DNA from: Pseudomonas sp. L5B5
Lineage (GTDB): Bacteria; Pseudomonadota; Gammaproteobacteria; Pseudomonadales; Pseudomonadaceae
Reading direction: 5' to 3'
DNA: 64,000 nucleotides
Assembly (NCBI RefSeq): GCF_020520285.1
Contig: NZ_CP084742.1
Span: 5,257,501-5,321,500 of the forward strand
Positions 10,863 through 19,845 of the stretch are shown piece by piece. The translations under genes were made by a program, and so were the position numbers. Below the pieces are notes generated by a model. It saw nothing but the letters and a program-made list of their open reading frames with translations, ran no database searches and was not told where the DNA came from. The stretch's first letter is position 1. Every line of letters starts with the position of its first letter.

Positions 10863-11648
10863 TTGCTTATCGAGTCCCGTCGTCGCGCTTATCTGTCCGC
10901 CATGCAGGTGGTCAGTTGGTTGCCGCGCAGCGAATTGCCCTTTGCCGCCCCCTCGCGTCCCGAGTTGCTGGCCCTGCCGGAGCCGGTAGTGGAGGCGCCG
11001 CCTGCGCCTGTCGCCGAGGCCAGGGCTGCGGCAACCCCCGCGGCACGGACCGTCGAGCGCCCGAAAATCGAAGTGCCGCGTCCTGCTGCGGCATCTGCTC
11101 GTCCGGCCACCAAACCGGTTGTCGAGGACGAGGACGCTGCTCCGGTGGTCAAGGCCCCGGTGGTACCGCCACCGCGCTTCGCCCTGCAGCTCCTGCGGGC
11201 CGGGCGTTGCCTGCTGCTGGTGGAGTTGCCCACTGGCGAGGCCTTCCAGAGCCGTGACCCGGCCTACCTGCTGCTCAAGGACATGCTGCGCGCCGCCGGC
11301 CTGCCGGACAGCCCGCAAATCCTCGCCGAACCGGTGCGCTGGCCGCGGCTGACCCGGGGCAGCCTGGACCAGGGCCCCGAGGCCGCCCGGGATTTCGTCC
11401 AGGCCTTCGTTGGTGTGCGAATAGAAGAACAACCCTGTGCCTGCCTGTGGCTGATCGGCCTGCCGGCAGTGCGTTTTGCCGGTGAGGCCAACGCCGAAGC
11501 CTACAACCGCGAACTTCAGGTCGAAGGCCTGGGCTCGGCCTGGGCCTTGCCCGGGCTGGAACTGTTGATGGAAGAGCCGCAGCGCAAGGCGGATGTCTGG
11601 CAAGCGATGCGTCGGTTGATGGCTCGCTGGAAAAGCACTGATGAGTAA
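10863..11648 (+). CDS. holD: DNA polymerase III psi subunit-like protein (HolD)
   Basis: A 261-residue protein directly before rimI, the position of holD in E. coli. Its ends resemble E. coli psi: an N-terminal SRRRAYLSAMQVVSW segment against the psi pattern RR-x-W-x-L...W, and a C-terminal DMLRAAGLPDSPQIL and ADVWQ. Between them lies a proline/alanine-rich linker (about residues 38-98) that makes it nearly twice the E. coli length. A divergent, 'cryptic' psi has been described for pseudomonads at this locus (remembered, PA4679 in P. aeruginosa). Psi would link the clamp loader tau/gamma to chi and so to SSB. The start is TTG at 10863, needed to keep the conserved RR segment; an ATG at 10902 would remove it. 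Confidence 0.75.
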   Translation: MLIESRRRAYLSAMQVVSWLPRSELPFAAPSRPELLALPEPVVEAPPAPVAEARAAATPAARTVERPKIEVPRPAAASARPATKPVVEDEDAAPVVKAPVVPPPRFALQLLRAGRCLLLVELPTGEAFQSRDPAYLLLKDMLRAAGLPDSPQILAEPVRWPRLTRGSLDQGPEAARDFVQAFVGVRIEEQPCACLWLIGLPAVRFAGEANAEAYNRELQVEGLGSAWALPGLELLMEEPQRKADVWQAMRRLMARWKSTDE

Positions 11649-11656
11649 AAGTATCG

Positions 11657-12109
11657 ATGAGTGACGCGTTGACCTTTCGCCTGGCTACCGAGGCGGATCT
11701 GGATACCATCCTGAAAATCGAATATGCCGCGTTCAGCCACCCCTGGACTCGCGGCATTTTCATGGATGCCTTCAAATCCTATGAAGTCTGGCTGATGTTC
11801 GAGGGCAGCCAGCAAGTCGGGCACGGGGTGATCCAGGTGATCATCGACGAAGCCCACCTGCTGAACATCACCGTCAAGCCGGAAAACCAGGGCCGTGGCC
11901 TTGGCTTGCACCTGCTCGAGGCCCTGATGAAGCGCGCTTACGAGAAGGACGCACGCGAATGCTTCCTGGAGGTGCGCTCCAGCAATCAGACCGCCTATCG
12001 GCTTTACGAGCGCTATGGCTTCAATGAAGTCGGGCGCCGCCGCGACTACTACCCGGCGGTAGGCGGGCGCGAAGACGCTCTGGTCATGGCCTGTACCCTG
12101 GTCGACTGA
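11657..12109 (+). CDS. rimI: Ribosomal protein S18 N-alpha-acetyltransferase RimI
   Basis: A 150-residue GNAT enzyme expected to acetylate the N-terminal alanine of ribosomal protein S18 with acetyl-CoA. The acetyl-CoA loop reads NQGRGLG (residues about 76-82), and the C-terminal region SNQTAYRLYERYGFNEVGRR is the usual RimI motif B region. It begins eight bases after the psi-subunit gene, preserving the holD-rimI pairing of E. coli, and converges with the small acidic gene at 12117. Confidence 0.93.
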   Translation: MSDALTFRLATEADLDTILKIEYAAFSHPWTRGIFMDAFKSYEVWLMFEGSQQVGHGVIQVIIDEAHLLNITVKPENQGRGLGLHLLEALMKRAYEKDARECFLEVRSSNQTAYRLYERYGFNEVGRRRDYYPAVGGREDALVMACTLVD

Positions 12110-12116
12110 GCCTTCT

Positions 12117-12449
12117 TCAGGGCTTGCCGTCCAGCGGTCGGCGGCGAGCCAGTTCAGCCTCATCCAGACCGCTGCCTGCACCGATCTGCGAATCATCGAC
12201 GATACTCAGGTCCCAGTCGGCGGGCCGGCTAGCCCCTTTCTCCCGGACAGAGCGAGCGCCGTCTTGCGGGGTCAGAATTTCCGGGCTCAGGTCGTCATTG
12301 CCGGAGCCGTCCTCGGTGCGGGTGTCGTCGTTCCCGGGACCGGACACTTCGTCATCGAAATGCAGCTCCTGCATGGAGCCCATGCGATCCTGGTCATCGT
12401 CGATGGGCTCGGGCTGCGGCGCGGTGTAGGGACGTCGTGATTCAGTCAT
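12117..12449 (-). CDS. Small acidic protein of unknown function
   Basis: A protein of about 110 residues, rich in Asp, Glu, Ser, Gly and Pro, with no hydrophobic segment and probably largely disordered. The ATG at 12449 is chosen because GAGGA stands at proper spacing before it; a TTG six bases earlier touches that ribosome binding site. An equivalent small gene is remembered between rimI and the carbonic anhydrase gene in other Pseudomonas, so it is likely real. No catalytic motif is seen and no function is proposed. Confidence 0.75.
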   Translation of the reverse strand: MTESRRPYTAPQPEPIDDDQDRMGSMQELHFDDEVSGPGNDDTRTEDGSGNDDLSPEILTPQDGARSVREKGASRPADWDLSIVDDSQIGAGSGLDEAELARRRPLDGKP

Positions 12450-12602
12450 GGTCAATCCTCATGCTTCAGGACTCGTAAGGGGTGGACCGAGCCCCACCCT
12501 GAAGATTCCCCGGCATGGGATGACCGGTATCTGCGACATCACGCGTGACCCCGACCGGAGGTCGTCTGTCAAACCTGCGCATCATTCCTGAGGCTTCACA
12601 GC

Positions 12603-13247
12603 ATGAACGAACTACAAGACCTGATTGATAACAACGAGCGTTGGGCCGAGGCGATCAAGCAGCAGGATCCGGAGTTCTTCTCCAAATTGGCTCGCCAGCA
12701 GACGCCGGAATACCTGTGGATCGGCTGTTCGGATGCACGAGTGCCTGCCAACGAGATCGTCGGCATGCTGCCGGGCGATCTGTTCGTGCACCGCAATGTG
12801 GCCAACGTGGTGCTGCACACCGACCTCAATTGCCTGTCGGTGATCCAGTACGCCGTGGACGTACTCAAGGTCAAGCACATCCTGGTCACCGGCCACTATG
12901 GCTGTGGCGGTGTGCGCGCCTCGATGCAGGATCGCCAGCTGGGCCTGATCGATGGCTGGCTGCGTTCGATCCGCGACCTGTACTACGAGCACCGCGAGGC
13001 ATTGGGCGAGCTGACCTCCGAAGAGGAGCGAGTCGACCGCCTGTGCGAGCTGAACGTGATCCAGCAAGTGGCTAACGTCGGCCATACCAGCATCGTGCAG
13101 AACGCCTGGCATCGCGGGCAGAGCCTGTCGATCCATGGCTGCATCTACGGGATCAAGGACGGCCGCTGGAAAAGCCTGAACACCACCATCAGCGGCCCTG
13201 AGCAATTGCCGCCGCAGTATCGCCTGCGCCCGGTGGGCACGCCCTGA
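12603..13247 (+). CDS. can: Beta-carbonic anhydrase
   Basis: A 214-residue cytoplasmic zinc enzyme converting CO2 and water to bicarbonate, needed for growth in air. The zinc site of the E. coli Can type is complete: Cys42 and Asp44 in GCSDARVP, and His98 and Cys101 in HYGCGG. Asp44-Arg46, the gating dyad, is present. The ATG follows TGAGG at suitable spacing. It stands alone, transcribed away from the small acidic gene, with a hairpin after its stop. Confidence 0.96.
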   Translation: MNELQDLIDNNERWAEAIKQQDPEFFSKLARQQTPEYLWIGCSDARVPANEIVGMLPGDLFVHRNVANVVLHTDLNCLSVIQYAVDVLKVKHILVTGHYGCGGVRASMQDRQLGLIDGWLRSIRDLYYEHREALGELTSEEERVDRLCELNVIQQVANVGHTSIVQNAWHRGQSLSIHGCIYGIKDGRWKSLNTTISGPEQLPPQYRLRPVGTP

Positions 13248-13263
13248 TGTACCCGGCCCTGTA

Positions 13264-13294
13264 GCGCCGACACAGGCTGGGCCGGTGTCAGCGC
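13264..13294. terminator. hairpin between can and the convergent secreted-protein gene
   Basis: GCGCCGACAC and GTGTCAGCGC form an inverted repeat with one mismatch and an 11-base loop in the short convergent gap. There is no T run on either side, so termination would be weak or factor-dependent. Confidence 0.35.
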
Positions 13295-13304
13295 TGCAGG
13301 CGTC

Positions 13305-14477
13305 CTACAGGTGCGGCACCTCGGTGCTGGGCGCAGGAGCTGGGGATTTGAGCTGCTGCAACTGGCTCTTGACCGGCGCGCTGGTGCACTTGGCCGCGGC
13401 CTGTTGTTCATCCAGCTTGCGGATCGAGGTGTAGAACATCTCGCAGGTCTCGACCTTCTGCGTGACCTGCCAGGTCTGGGTGCAGCTATCGAGCTGCGTC
13501 TTCGGATCGCTGCCCGGCTTGCTACCCATGCCGGCCTGCCAGCAAGCGGCACTCAGGTCCTGGCCCATCACCTTCAGCCCCGCCGCGTCGGCCTTGGCCT
13601 CATCGTCGTCGTAGTTGGCCGGGTCCGACGCATACCAAATGTAGCTGGGGTGGTTGGAGCCCAGCACCGGCACCTTGAGCCCCTCGCTGGGACTGATCTG
13701 CGCCAGGCCCAGCACACTCACCGTCACCCCGTACTGCTGCTTGAGCCAGCTGCGCACCGGTGCGCCGAAGGCCACCATCGGCAGGGCCGCGCCACTGGCG
13801 TTCTGGCTGACCTGCTTGACCATGGTGGTCTGGTAGGTGTTGAAGTAGCTGTACACACCCTCCAGGTCCTTGCCGGCATTGGACGGTGCGGCGATCGGGG
13901 CGATGTCGACGATGGTCTGGTAGGCCGGGGTTTGCGCGGCGGCGATGCCGTTGGCGGTGAGCAGGGTGGCCCAGCGGTCGGTGGTAGCCGATTCCAGGTA
14001 ATCCTGGGCCTGGGTCAGGGAATAGTCCGGCGGGAAGTGCAGGAGTTCGACGCTCTTGCGATTGTCCAGGGCCATGCCCAACGGCAGGAACAGGTACCAG
14101 CTGTAGGCCCACTTGCCCTCGCTGTTGAGCTGGCTGGCGCCCTTGTAGGCCAGGTCGCCGGCGTCCAGCAAGGCGCTCAGCGGCTTGTCGTAGCCGGCCG
14201 GGACCCCGCTAAGCGAGGCCAGGACCCTGTCGCCTGCCGTCTTGACGCTGACCTTGGCGTCGGCATACCCGTCGCGCTGCACGCTCTGGGTCAGGTAGTG
14301 CGCCACGGTCTGCTCCAGGCTCCAGTCGCGATAGCAGATGACGTTGCAATTGTTGGGGTAGGCGAAGAGCCGGGTCACCCGCTGCGGGCTGCCCAGATCG
14401 ACCTCGACGTCGGCCATGACGGTGGAACTCAGTGCAGCGGCGGTCAGCGCGAGGGTCAGTCCTGCGATTTTCAACAT
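13305..14477 (-). CDS. Secreted protein of unknown function, downstream of the hscC locus
   Basis: A 390-residue protein with a clear Sec signal peptide (about residues 1-22, ending VMA-DVEV). The mature part has six cysteines, including an NCNVIC pair near the N-terminus and four in the last 85 residues, so disulphide bonds are likely in the periplasm. No enzymatic motif is recognised. The start at ATG 14477 follows AAGGATC; the frame is open 20 codons further but lacks a site there. It lies 117 bases after the membrane J-like protein gene on the same strand, with no clear terminator between, so it may be the third gene of the hscC operon. Confidence 0.85.
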   Translation of the reverse strand: MLKIAGLTLALTAAALSSTVMADVEVDLGSPQRVTRLFAYPNNCNVICYRDWSLEQTVAHYLTQSVQRDGYADAKVSVKTAGDRVLASLSGVPAGYDKPLSALLDAGDLAYKGASQLNSEGKWAYSWYLFLPLGMALDNRKSVELLHFPPDYSLTQAQDYLESATTDRWATLLTANGIAAAQTPAYQTIVDIAPIAAPSNAGKDLEGVYSYFNTYQTTMVKQVSQNASGAALPMVAFGAPVRSWLKQQYGVTVSVLGLAQISPSEGLKVPVLGSNHPSYIWYASDPANYDDDEAKADAAGLKVMGQDLSAACWQAGMGSKPGSDPKTQLDSCTQTWQVTQKVETCEMFYTSIRKLDEQQAAAKCTSAPVKSQLQQLKSPAPAPSTEVPHL

Positions 14478-14594
14478 GCTCAGATCCTTTTCAGCGTGAA
14501 CCCCATCGGAGGGGGTCAAGACATACTGGAACAGCACCGGGCACAGCGACAGCCAGCCCTGAAAAAATATCCTTCGCCTGGTCAGACGATGGCC

Positions 14595-16223
14595 CTAGCC
14601 CGGGATCAGGCTGGTCAGGGGAAACCCCAGGCCGTGGATCTGGCAGACGCGGACGATCATCACCATGAGCACCAGGTACACCGGCTGCCATGGGCTGAAG
14701 TGATTCCAGTGCAAGGCTCCGAGCCAAGGGTGCCTGGCACAGTACTGCGGGTTCGCCTGGCCGATGCGCCGCGAGTGCAGCAGGCCTATCAGGACGAAGC
14801 CCAGATAGCCCAGCACACCCAGCCCGCCCAGCCAGAAACCGAACAGTGCCAGCATCACCAGATGTGGCACCCCGTGGCGCAGTACCAGCCAGTAATACCG
14901 CGGGTTCAGGCGCCTGGGCACCAGGCGCTCGGTCAGCCACAGGTCCGGCAACAGCAAGTGGACGATCGCCTGCTGCCAGGTGCTGAGCAGGATCATGCCG
15001 AGAATCCCCAGCATGGCGCAGCAGACCAGCCCGACCACCAGTGCCAGTTCCGGGCCGTAGCCTGGCTTGGGCATGAAGTACAGGCCCAGGGCCAGGCCGC
15101 TGCCGACACTGCAGCGAATCCAGTTGTCCACCCCGATCAACCTTGGGACCAGCGCTCTCCAGAACAGCAGGTCTTGCCGGGGCAAGCGTTCCACCAGCGT
15201 CGGGAAGCGCGACGCGAGGGTCTGTGACAGCTGCAGGCAGGCCTGCCAGTGCGTGTCTTCGAAGTGCCGGACCTGGGCGACCAGGCGGCGCCAGGACTGT
15301 GGCGTCAGGAACAAGCGCGCGGCGGCCGCCTCGGGTGAGGTGTCCGTGGTCTTGGCTGCCTTGGCCAGCAGGCCCTGGTAAAAGGCTTCCTGCGTATGGC
15401 GTTCAACCAGCGCCTGCCACATCCACTGGGGGGCGGGGATCATGCCGCGGCTGTCGTCCCAGCCGAACAGTTGGCATACACCTTCGAACAAGGGCGCCTG
15501 CCAGGGCTGCTGGTGCAACACCTCGAGCACCTCGCCCTGCCAATGCTGGCGATGATCGAAGACCTGCAACCAGGGGCGCGCGCAATGATCGGCCAGGCGC
15601 TCCAGGAATGCCTGCTCCTGGCCCGCTTCCAGCAGTCCCTCGAGTTCCCGGCGGTACTTCTGGAGCATGCCTGGCACCAGCACGGCCTCCTGCTGGGCCG
15701 TCATGGGCGGACGTTGCCAGGGCGTCAGCCAGTCCAGGTTCGCCACTGCCCAGTCGATCATCGCCAGGTGCTGTCCGGGTGATTCGCAGCAGATCGCCAG
15801 CAGGCGTGTGAGGAACGGTTCGGTGCAGGCCTGCTGCTGGGCCAGTTGCCAGCGGTGTGGCAGGTTGTCGGCGCCCAGGTTGTCCAGCAACGACCAGAGC
15901 ACCGGTACCGGAGCGGGCACGGGCACAGGCACAGGCACAGGAGGCGGTGCGAGGGGCTGGACGCTTGCTGGGGACAGTTCGACCAGGCTTGACCATTGCT
16001 GCAGGTTGCCAGTGGGCCGGATGTCCGCCGAGGCAGGCGCCGGCGCCGTTTCCTCTTGCCGCCAGCGGGCCAGCTGCAGGGCGCGCTCGTAGGCCTCGCG
16101 CAAGCGCTGGAAGCCCTCGGCATCCGCATCGGGGCGGGTGTTTTTCAACTGCCGAGCGTAGCTGCGCTTGATCTCGCGTTCATCGGCATCCGATGACAGT
16201 TCCAGCACCGACCAGCAATCCAT
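14595..16223 (-). CDS. Membrane-anchored J-domain-like cochaperone (DjlB/DjlC type)
   Basis: A 542-residue protein. Residues 1-60 form a J-like domain (CWSVLELSSDADEREIKRSYA), but the invariant HPD loop reads R-P-D (Lys-Asn-Thr-Arg-Pro-Asp). A proline/valine-rich linker (about residues 95-110) and a helical middle region follow. The last 170 residues hold several transmembrane segments. E. coli DjlB/DjlC, the partners of the Hsp70 HscC, have the same layout. It starts 12 bases after hscC. The arginine in place of the Hsp70-stimulating histidine may be typical for this subfamily rather than a defect; I recall similar RPD-containing sequences but cannot check. Confidence 0.85.
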   Translation of the reverse strand: MDCWSVLELSSDADEREIKRSYARQLKNTRPDADAEGFQRLREAYERALQLARWRQEETAPAPASADIRPTGNLQQWSSLVELSPASVQPLAPPPVPVPVPVPAPVPVLWSLLDNLGADNLPHRWQLAQQQACTEPFLTRLLAICCESPGQHLAMIDWAVANLDWLTPWQRPPMTAQQEAVLVPGMLQKYRRELEGLLEAGQEQAFLERLADHCARPWLQVFDHRQHWQGEVLEVLHQQPWQAPLFEGVCQLFGWDDSRGMIPAPQWMWQALVERHTQEAFYQGLLAKAAKTTDTSPEAAAARLFLTPQSWRRLVAQVRHFEDTHWQACLQLSQTLASRFPTLVERLPRQDLLFWRALVPRLIGVDNWIRCSVGSGLALGLYFMPKPGYGPELALVVGLVCCAMLGILGMILLSTWQQAIVHLLLPDLWLTERLVPRRLNPRYYWLVLRHGVPHLVMLALFGFWLGGLGVLGYLGFVLIGLLHSRRIGQANPQYCARHPWLGALHWNHFSPWQPVYLVLMVMIVRVCQIHGLGFPLTSLIPG

Positions 16224-16235
16224 GTCGCGGCTCCC

Positions 16236-17933
16236 TTAGTGCCAGTGGCCGTTTTCCAGGCGCTGAAGGTGCTCGTTGAGCTGGTTGCGCACTTCGCGGA
16301 TCTGCCGCTCGTCCTGGGTCTCCAGCACTTGCTGGAACTGACCGGCCCAGTAGCCCGCCTGTTCGCGCAATTCCCCCAGGCTTTCCTGGTAGAGGCGTTC
16401 CAGGCGAGCGCTGAGCAAGGTGTTGACCTGCTGGTCCCGCGGGTGAACCTTGAATTGGGCCAGGGCCTGCAGGCGCTCGCGGATTTCTTCGGGGGCCAGC
16501 ACGCCCGGGTTGTTCTCGATCACCAGCGAGTGGCTGTCCCCTGTCAGGGGAATGGTCACCTGGGCTTCCAGCAGGCCGTTGATGTCATAGGTGAAGCGCA
16601 CGTCCAGCGAGACCTCGCCGGCCGGGCGCTTGGGCACCTTGATCTCCAGCTGGCCCAGGGCGACGTTGTCGCGCACCAGGCGGCTCTCGCCCTGGAAAAT
16701 CTTCAGCATGACGTGGTCCTGGTTGTCGTGCAGGGTCTGCACGGTCTTGACCCGGCTCACCGGCACCACGCTGTTACGCTCGATGATCGGCAAGTAGTGC
16801 CCGCTCTCGAACTGGTTGCCGTGCTGTTGGGTGGTCTCGATGCCCAGGGTGTAGGAGCAGACGTCGGTCAGCACCACTTCTTCCAGGGCCGCACAGCGCG
16901 CCTTGAGCGCGGCCTGCACCGCGGCGCCCTGGGCCACCACCTGATCCGGGTCGAGGGTGATCGAGGGAAACCGTCCGAACAGGCCGGCCGCCAGCTTGCG
17001 CACCAGGGGCATGCGACTGGCTCCGCCCACCAGGAGGATCTCATCCAGGTCGCTGACACGAATCCGTGCATCGCGCAGGGCCCGTTCGATGGGCAGGCGC
17101 AGGCGCTCCAGCAGCGGAGCGCAGAGGGTCGCCAACTGCGCCTGGGTGATGGTCTGGGTCCACTGCCGGCCGTCCACCCGCAAGCAGAATTCGGCGCTGC
17201 TGTCCTGGCCCAGGGCGCGCCGCACGCGCTCGGCCTCGCGGCGCAGGGCCTGGAGCACGCTCTGGCGCTCGGGGAAATCCGCAGCCTGGACCTGCTGTGC
17301 GAGAAAATGCTCCAGCAGCAGGCTGTCGAAGTCTTCGCCGCCCAGGAAGTTGTCGCCCGCGCTGGCGCGGACCTCCATGACCCCGTCGAACAACTCCAGG
17401 ATCGACACGTCGAAGGTGCCGCCGCCCAGGTCGAAGACCAGGAACGAAGTCTCCTTGTCGCGCTGGTGCAGGCCGTAGGCCAGGGCGGCGGCGGTGGGTT
17501 CGTTGACCAGTTTCTCGACCTTGAGCCCGGCCAGCTCGCCGGCGATCCGCGTGGCCTTGCGCTGGGCATCGCTGAAGTAGGCCGGCACGCTGATCACGGC
17601 TTCTACCACCGGTTCGCCATAGGCGCGCTCGACATCGTCCTTGAGGCTCTTGAGCACCAGCGCCGAAAGCTCTTCCGGACGCCAGGAGCGCTCGCCCAGG
17701 CGTACTTCGGTGGCACTGCCCATGTAGCGCTTGAACAGCGCGGTGGTCAGGTGCGGATGGGTATGCAGGCGTTCCTTGGCGGCCTGGCCCACCAGGACCC
17801 GGCCTTCGTCGTCCAGGCCCACCACGCTGGGAGTCAGCAACTGGCCCAGGGCATTGGGCACCAGTTCGCTGGCGGTTTCGCGCCAGACCGCGACCAGGCT
17901 GTTGGTGGTTCCCAGGTCGATGCCTACGATCAT
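16236..17933 (-). CDS. hscC: Hsp70-family chaperone HscC
   Basis: A 565-residue Hsp70, shorter than DnaK (about 640) because the C-terminal lid is reduced, as in HscC (YbeW). All three Hsp70 signatures are present: IDLGTTNS at residues 5-12, FDLGGGTFDVSIL near residue 170, and ILLVGGASRMPLVRKL near residue 300, followed by a substrate-binding domain. In E. coli HscC works with J proteins encoded beside it, and here a membrane J-like gene follows after 12 bases. AAGGAG precedes the ATG. Its genomic partner set suggests a dedicated, perhaps membrane-surface, chaperone task rather than general folding. Confidence 0.93.
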   Translation of the reverse strand: MIVGIDLGTTNSLVAVWRETASELVPNALGQLLTPSVVGLDDEGRVLVGQAAKERLHTHPHLTTALFKRYMGSATEVRLGERSWRPEELSALVLKSLKDDVERAYGEPVVEAVISVPAYFSDAQRKATRIAGELAGLKVEKLVNEPTAAALAYGLHQRDKETSFLVFDLGGGTFDVSILELFDGVMEVRASAGDNFLGGEDFDSLLLEHFLAQQVQAADFPERQSVLQALRREAERVRRALGQDSSAEFCLRVDGRQWTQTITQAQLATLCAPLLERLRLPIERALRDARIRVSDLDEILLVGGASRMPLVRKLAAGLFGRFPSITLDPDQVVAQGAAVQAALKARCAALEEVVLTDVCSYTLGIETTQQHGNQFESGHYLPIIERNSVVPVSRVKTVQTLHDNQDHVMLKIFQGESRLVRDNVALGQLEIKVPKRPAGEVSLDVRFTYDINGLLEAQVTIPLTGDSHSLVIENNPGVLAPEEIRERLQALAQFKVHPRDQQVNTLLSARLERLYQESLGELREQAGYWAGQFQQVLETQDERQIREVRNQLNEHLQRLENGHWH

Positions 17934-17987
17934 GACGACGAACTCCTTGGCGAGCGTAAACGGCTGAAACGAAAAGAGGCGCGCAGG

Positions 17988-18015
17988 ATATTACCCGGCG
18001 GGGGAATGGGTAAAG
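17988..18015 (-). promoter_or_regulatory. candidate hscC promoter
   Basis: On the minus strand CTTTAC (18015-18010) and TAATAT (17993-17988) are 16 bases apart, with the -10 about 55 bases before the hscC ATG. No convincing sigma-32 heat-shock promoter was seen. Confidence 0.3.
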
Positions 18016-18106
18016 AGAATGATGTCACATGGCTAGCATGATGGTGATCAGCAGCCAGGCCGCCATCTGGACGACCCGTGCCTGCCCGGGAACGGTGCAA
18101 CCCGGC

Positions 18107-18133
18107 GCTGGCGCTCCCCGGCGCAGCGCCAGC
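18107..18133 (-). terminator. GC-rich hairpin after the phosphoesterase gene
   Basis: A perfect 9-base inverted repeat, GCTGGCGCT / AGCGCCAGC, sits a few bases beyond the stop of the minus-strand gene at 18142. It lacks a U tract. Confidence 0.4.
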
Positions 18134-18141
18134 GAGCGTGC

Positions 18142-19845
18142 TCAGGCCTTGAAGTGCAGGGCGTTGGTCAGGTCGCCCATGGGTTTCTGGCCACGGGCGA
18201 TCATCGCCTGGTCACGTTCCTTGATGCCGTCCAGGGTTTCCAGCTGGAACACCCGGGTGATCAACCGCAGGATCGAGGCCGTGTCGTAGACCGTGTGGTC
18301 CACCGTGCCCTTGCGCGCGAATGGCGAAACCACCAGCGCCGGAATCCGCGTACCCGGTCCCCAGCGATCGCCCTGGGGCGGTGCCACGTGGTCCCACCAG
18401 CCGCCGTTTTCGTCGACGGTGACGATCACCACCATGTTTTTCCACTGCGGGCTTTCCTGCAGCACTTTCAATGCTCGGTCGATATGCCGGTCGCCGGCGG
18501 CCACGTCGGCATAACCGGCGTGCAGGTTGAGGTTGCCCTGGGGCTTGTAGAAGGTCACCGCCGGCAGTTTGCCGGCCTCGGCGTCGGCGAAGAACTTGTT
18601 GGTGCTCGACTCATCCCCCAGGCCACCGTCACGCAGGCGCTTGGCACGCTCGGCGGGGTTTTCCGGGCCCTGGCGCACGAAGTAGTTGAAGGGCTGGTGG
18701 TGGTACTGGAAGTTGGGGATCTTGGGAATCCCGCCGGAATCCTTGAACTGCTCCAGGGTCGCCTGCCAGGCGCCGCCGTACCAGGCCCAGTCGACGTTCT
18801 TCTTCGAAAGCTTGTCGCCGATGTGTTCGTGGGTCTGGGGCACCAGTACGCTGGGCAGGTCGGGCTTGGCGTAGTCCGGGCGCTCCGGATCGCGGATCCA
18901 GGTCGGCCAGTAGGGCGGGGCCATGGTATTGACGGCGTAACCGTCCGGGGTCAGGGCGCTGGGACCGAACTGCGGCGCACCGTCCATGGCACTGGCCGGG
19001 GACTTGTCCAGGGGCTTGAGGCGGGTGCCCTTGGGATCGTCGCCCTGCAAGGTGGCGATCTGCGGCTTGGCCACCGAGTTGGCGGCATCCGGGTAGAACG
19101 GCACCTTGGCGCTGATCAGGTACTGGTGGTTGAGGAACGAGCCACCGAATGCCCCCTGGAAGAAGTTGTCGCAGAGCACGAACTCCCGAGCCACATCCCA
19201 GAGACGCAGGGAGTAGCGGGTCTGGGCGTAGTGGCCCATGGTCAGGGCGCCGGAGTCGGCCCAGGCGACGAAGCTGTCGTTCTTGCCGCCGTTGATCTGC
19301 ATCTGGTTCTGGTAGAACACGTGCCACAGGTCGCGGGTCACCAAGCCCAGCGGCAGGTCCTCGCCACTGGGGCCCTTGAGGGCGAAGGGCGCATTGGGCA
19401 GGTTTTCCTGGAACTGGGTTTCCACCGGGTAGGTGATGCCGTCCAGGGTCTGCGGGCCCACCTGGAGAATGCCGCCCCAGATCGGTGGCAGTTTCTGCAA
19501 CAGGTTGCCGTCGCGATCGCGCTGCTGGAAGTCTTCGGGCTTGAGGGCCGAGAGCGGTTTTTCCACCCCGGGAAAGTTGGCGAACAGGTTGTTGAAGCTG
19601 CGGTTCTCGGCGAACAGTACCACTACGTTCTTCACCTGCTCCTGCAGCGCCTTGTCCAGTTCGGTCGGGGACAAGGGGCGCTCCACCGGTGGCTTGCCTC
19701 CTGGTTCGCCGGGCTGGCCGCAGGCGCTCAGGGTGGCACCTACCCCCAGAACCGCAACGCCGCCGAGGAAGCGGCGGCGGCTGGTATCGGTAGGCTGGTC
19801 AGTGGCGGATTCGGGGGTGTCGCGCAGGTCGGTGTCGTCGCTCAT
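18142..19845 (-). CDS. TAT-exported phosphoesterase / acid phosphatase (phospholipase C superfamily)
   Basis: A protein of about 567 residues with a twin-arginine signal (SRRRFLGG) followed by a hydrophobic stretch ending LSACG, which could also be read as a lipobox. The catalytic domain is the phosphoesterase family of bacterial phospholipase C and AcpA acid phosphatases: FAENRSFNNLF near the start, NHQYLISA in the middle and TVDENGGWWDHVAPP near the C-terminus supply the metal ligands. It would hydrolyse phosphoesters in the periplasm or outside. The start at ATG 19845 follows AAGGA; an upstream ATG adds 18 residues before the TAT signal. The exact substrate (acid phosphatase versus phospholipase C) cannot be told. 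Confidence 0.88.
   Translation of the reverse strand: MSDDTDLRDTPESATDQPTDTSRRRFLGGVAVLGVGATLSACGQPGEPGGKPPVERPLSPTELDKALQEQVKNVVVLFAENRSFNNLFANFPGVEKPLSALKPEDFQQRDRDGNLLQKLPPIWGGILQVGPQTLDGITYPVETQFQENLPNAPFALKGPSGEDLPLGLVTRDLWHVFYQNQMQINGGKNDSFVAWADSGALTMGHYAQTRYSLRLWDVAREFVLCDNFFQGAFGGSFLNHQYLISAKVPFYPDAANSVAKPQIATLQGDDPKGTRLKPLDKSPASAMDGAPQFGPSALTPDGYAVNTMAPPYWPTWIRDPERPDYAKPDLPSVLVPQTHEHIGDKLSKKNVDWAWYGGAWQATLEQFKDSGGIPKIPNFQYHHQPFNYFVRQGPENPAERAKRLRDGGLGDESSTNKFFADAEAGKLPAVTFYKPQGNLNLHAGYADVAAGDRHIDRALKVLQESPQWKNMVVIVTVDENGGWWDHVAPPQGDRWGPGTRIPALVVSPFARKGTVDHTVYDTASILRLITRVFQLETLDGIKERDQAMIARGQKPMGDLTNALHFKA

Noticed and set aside
16239-18041. A 600-codon plus-strand frame opposite hscC, and a similar 587-codon one at 18154-19917
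   Set aside because: Both mirror well-identified minus-strand genes (Hsp70 and phosphoesterase) and show no motif, signal or ribosome binding site.
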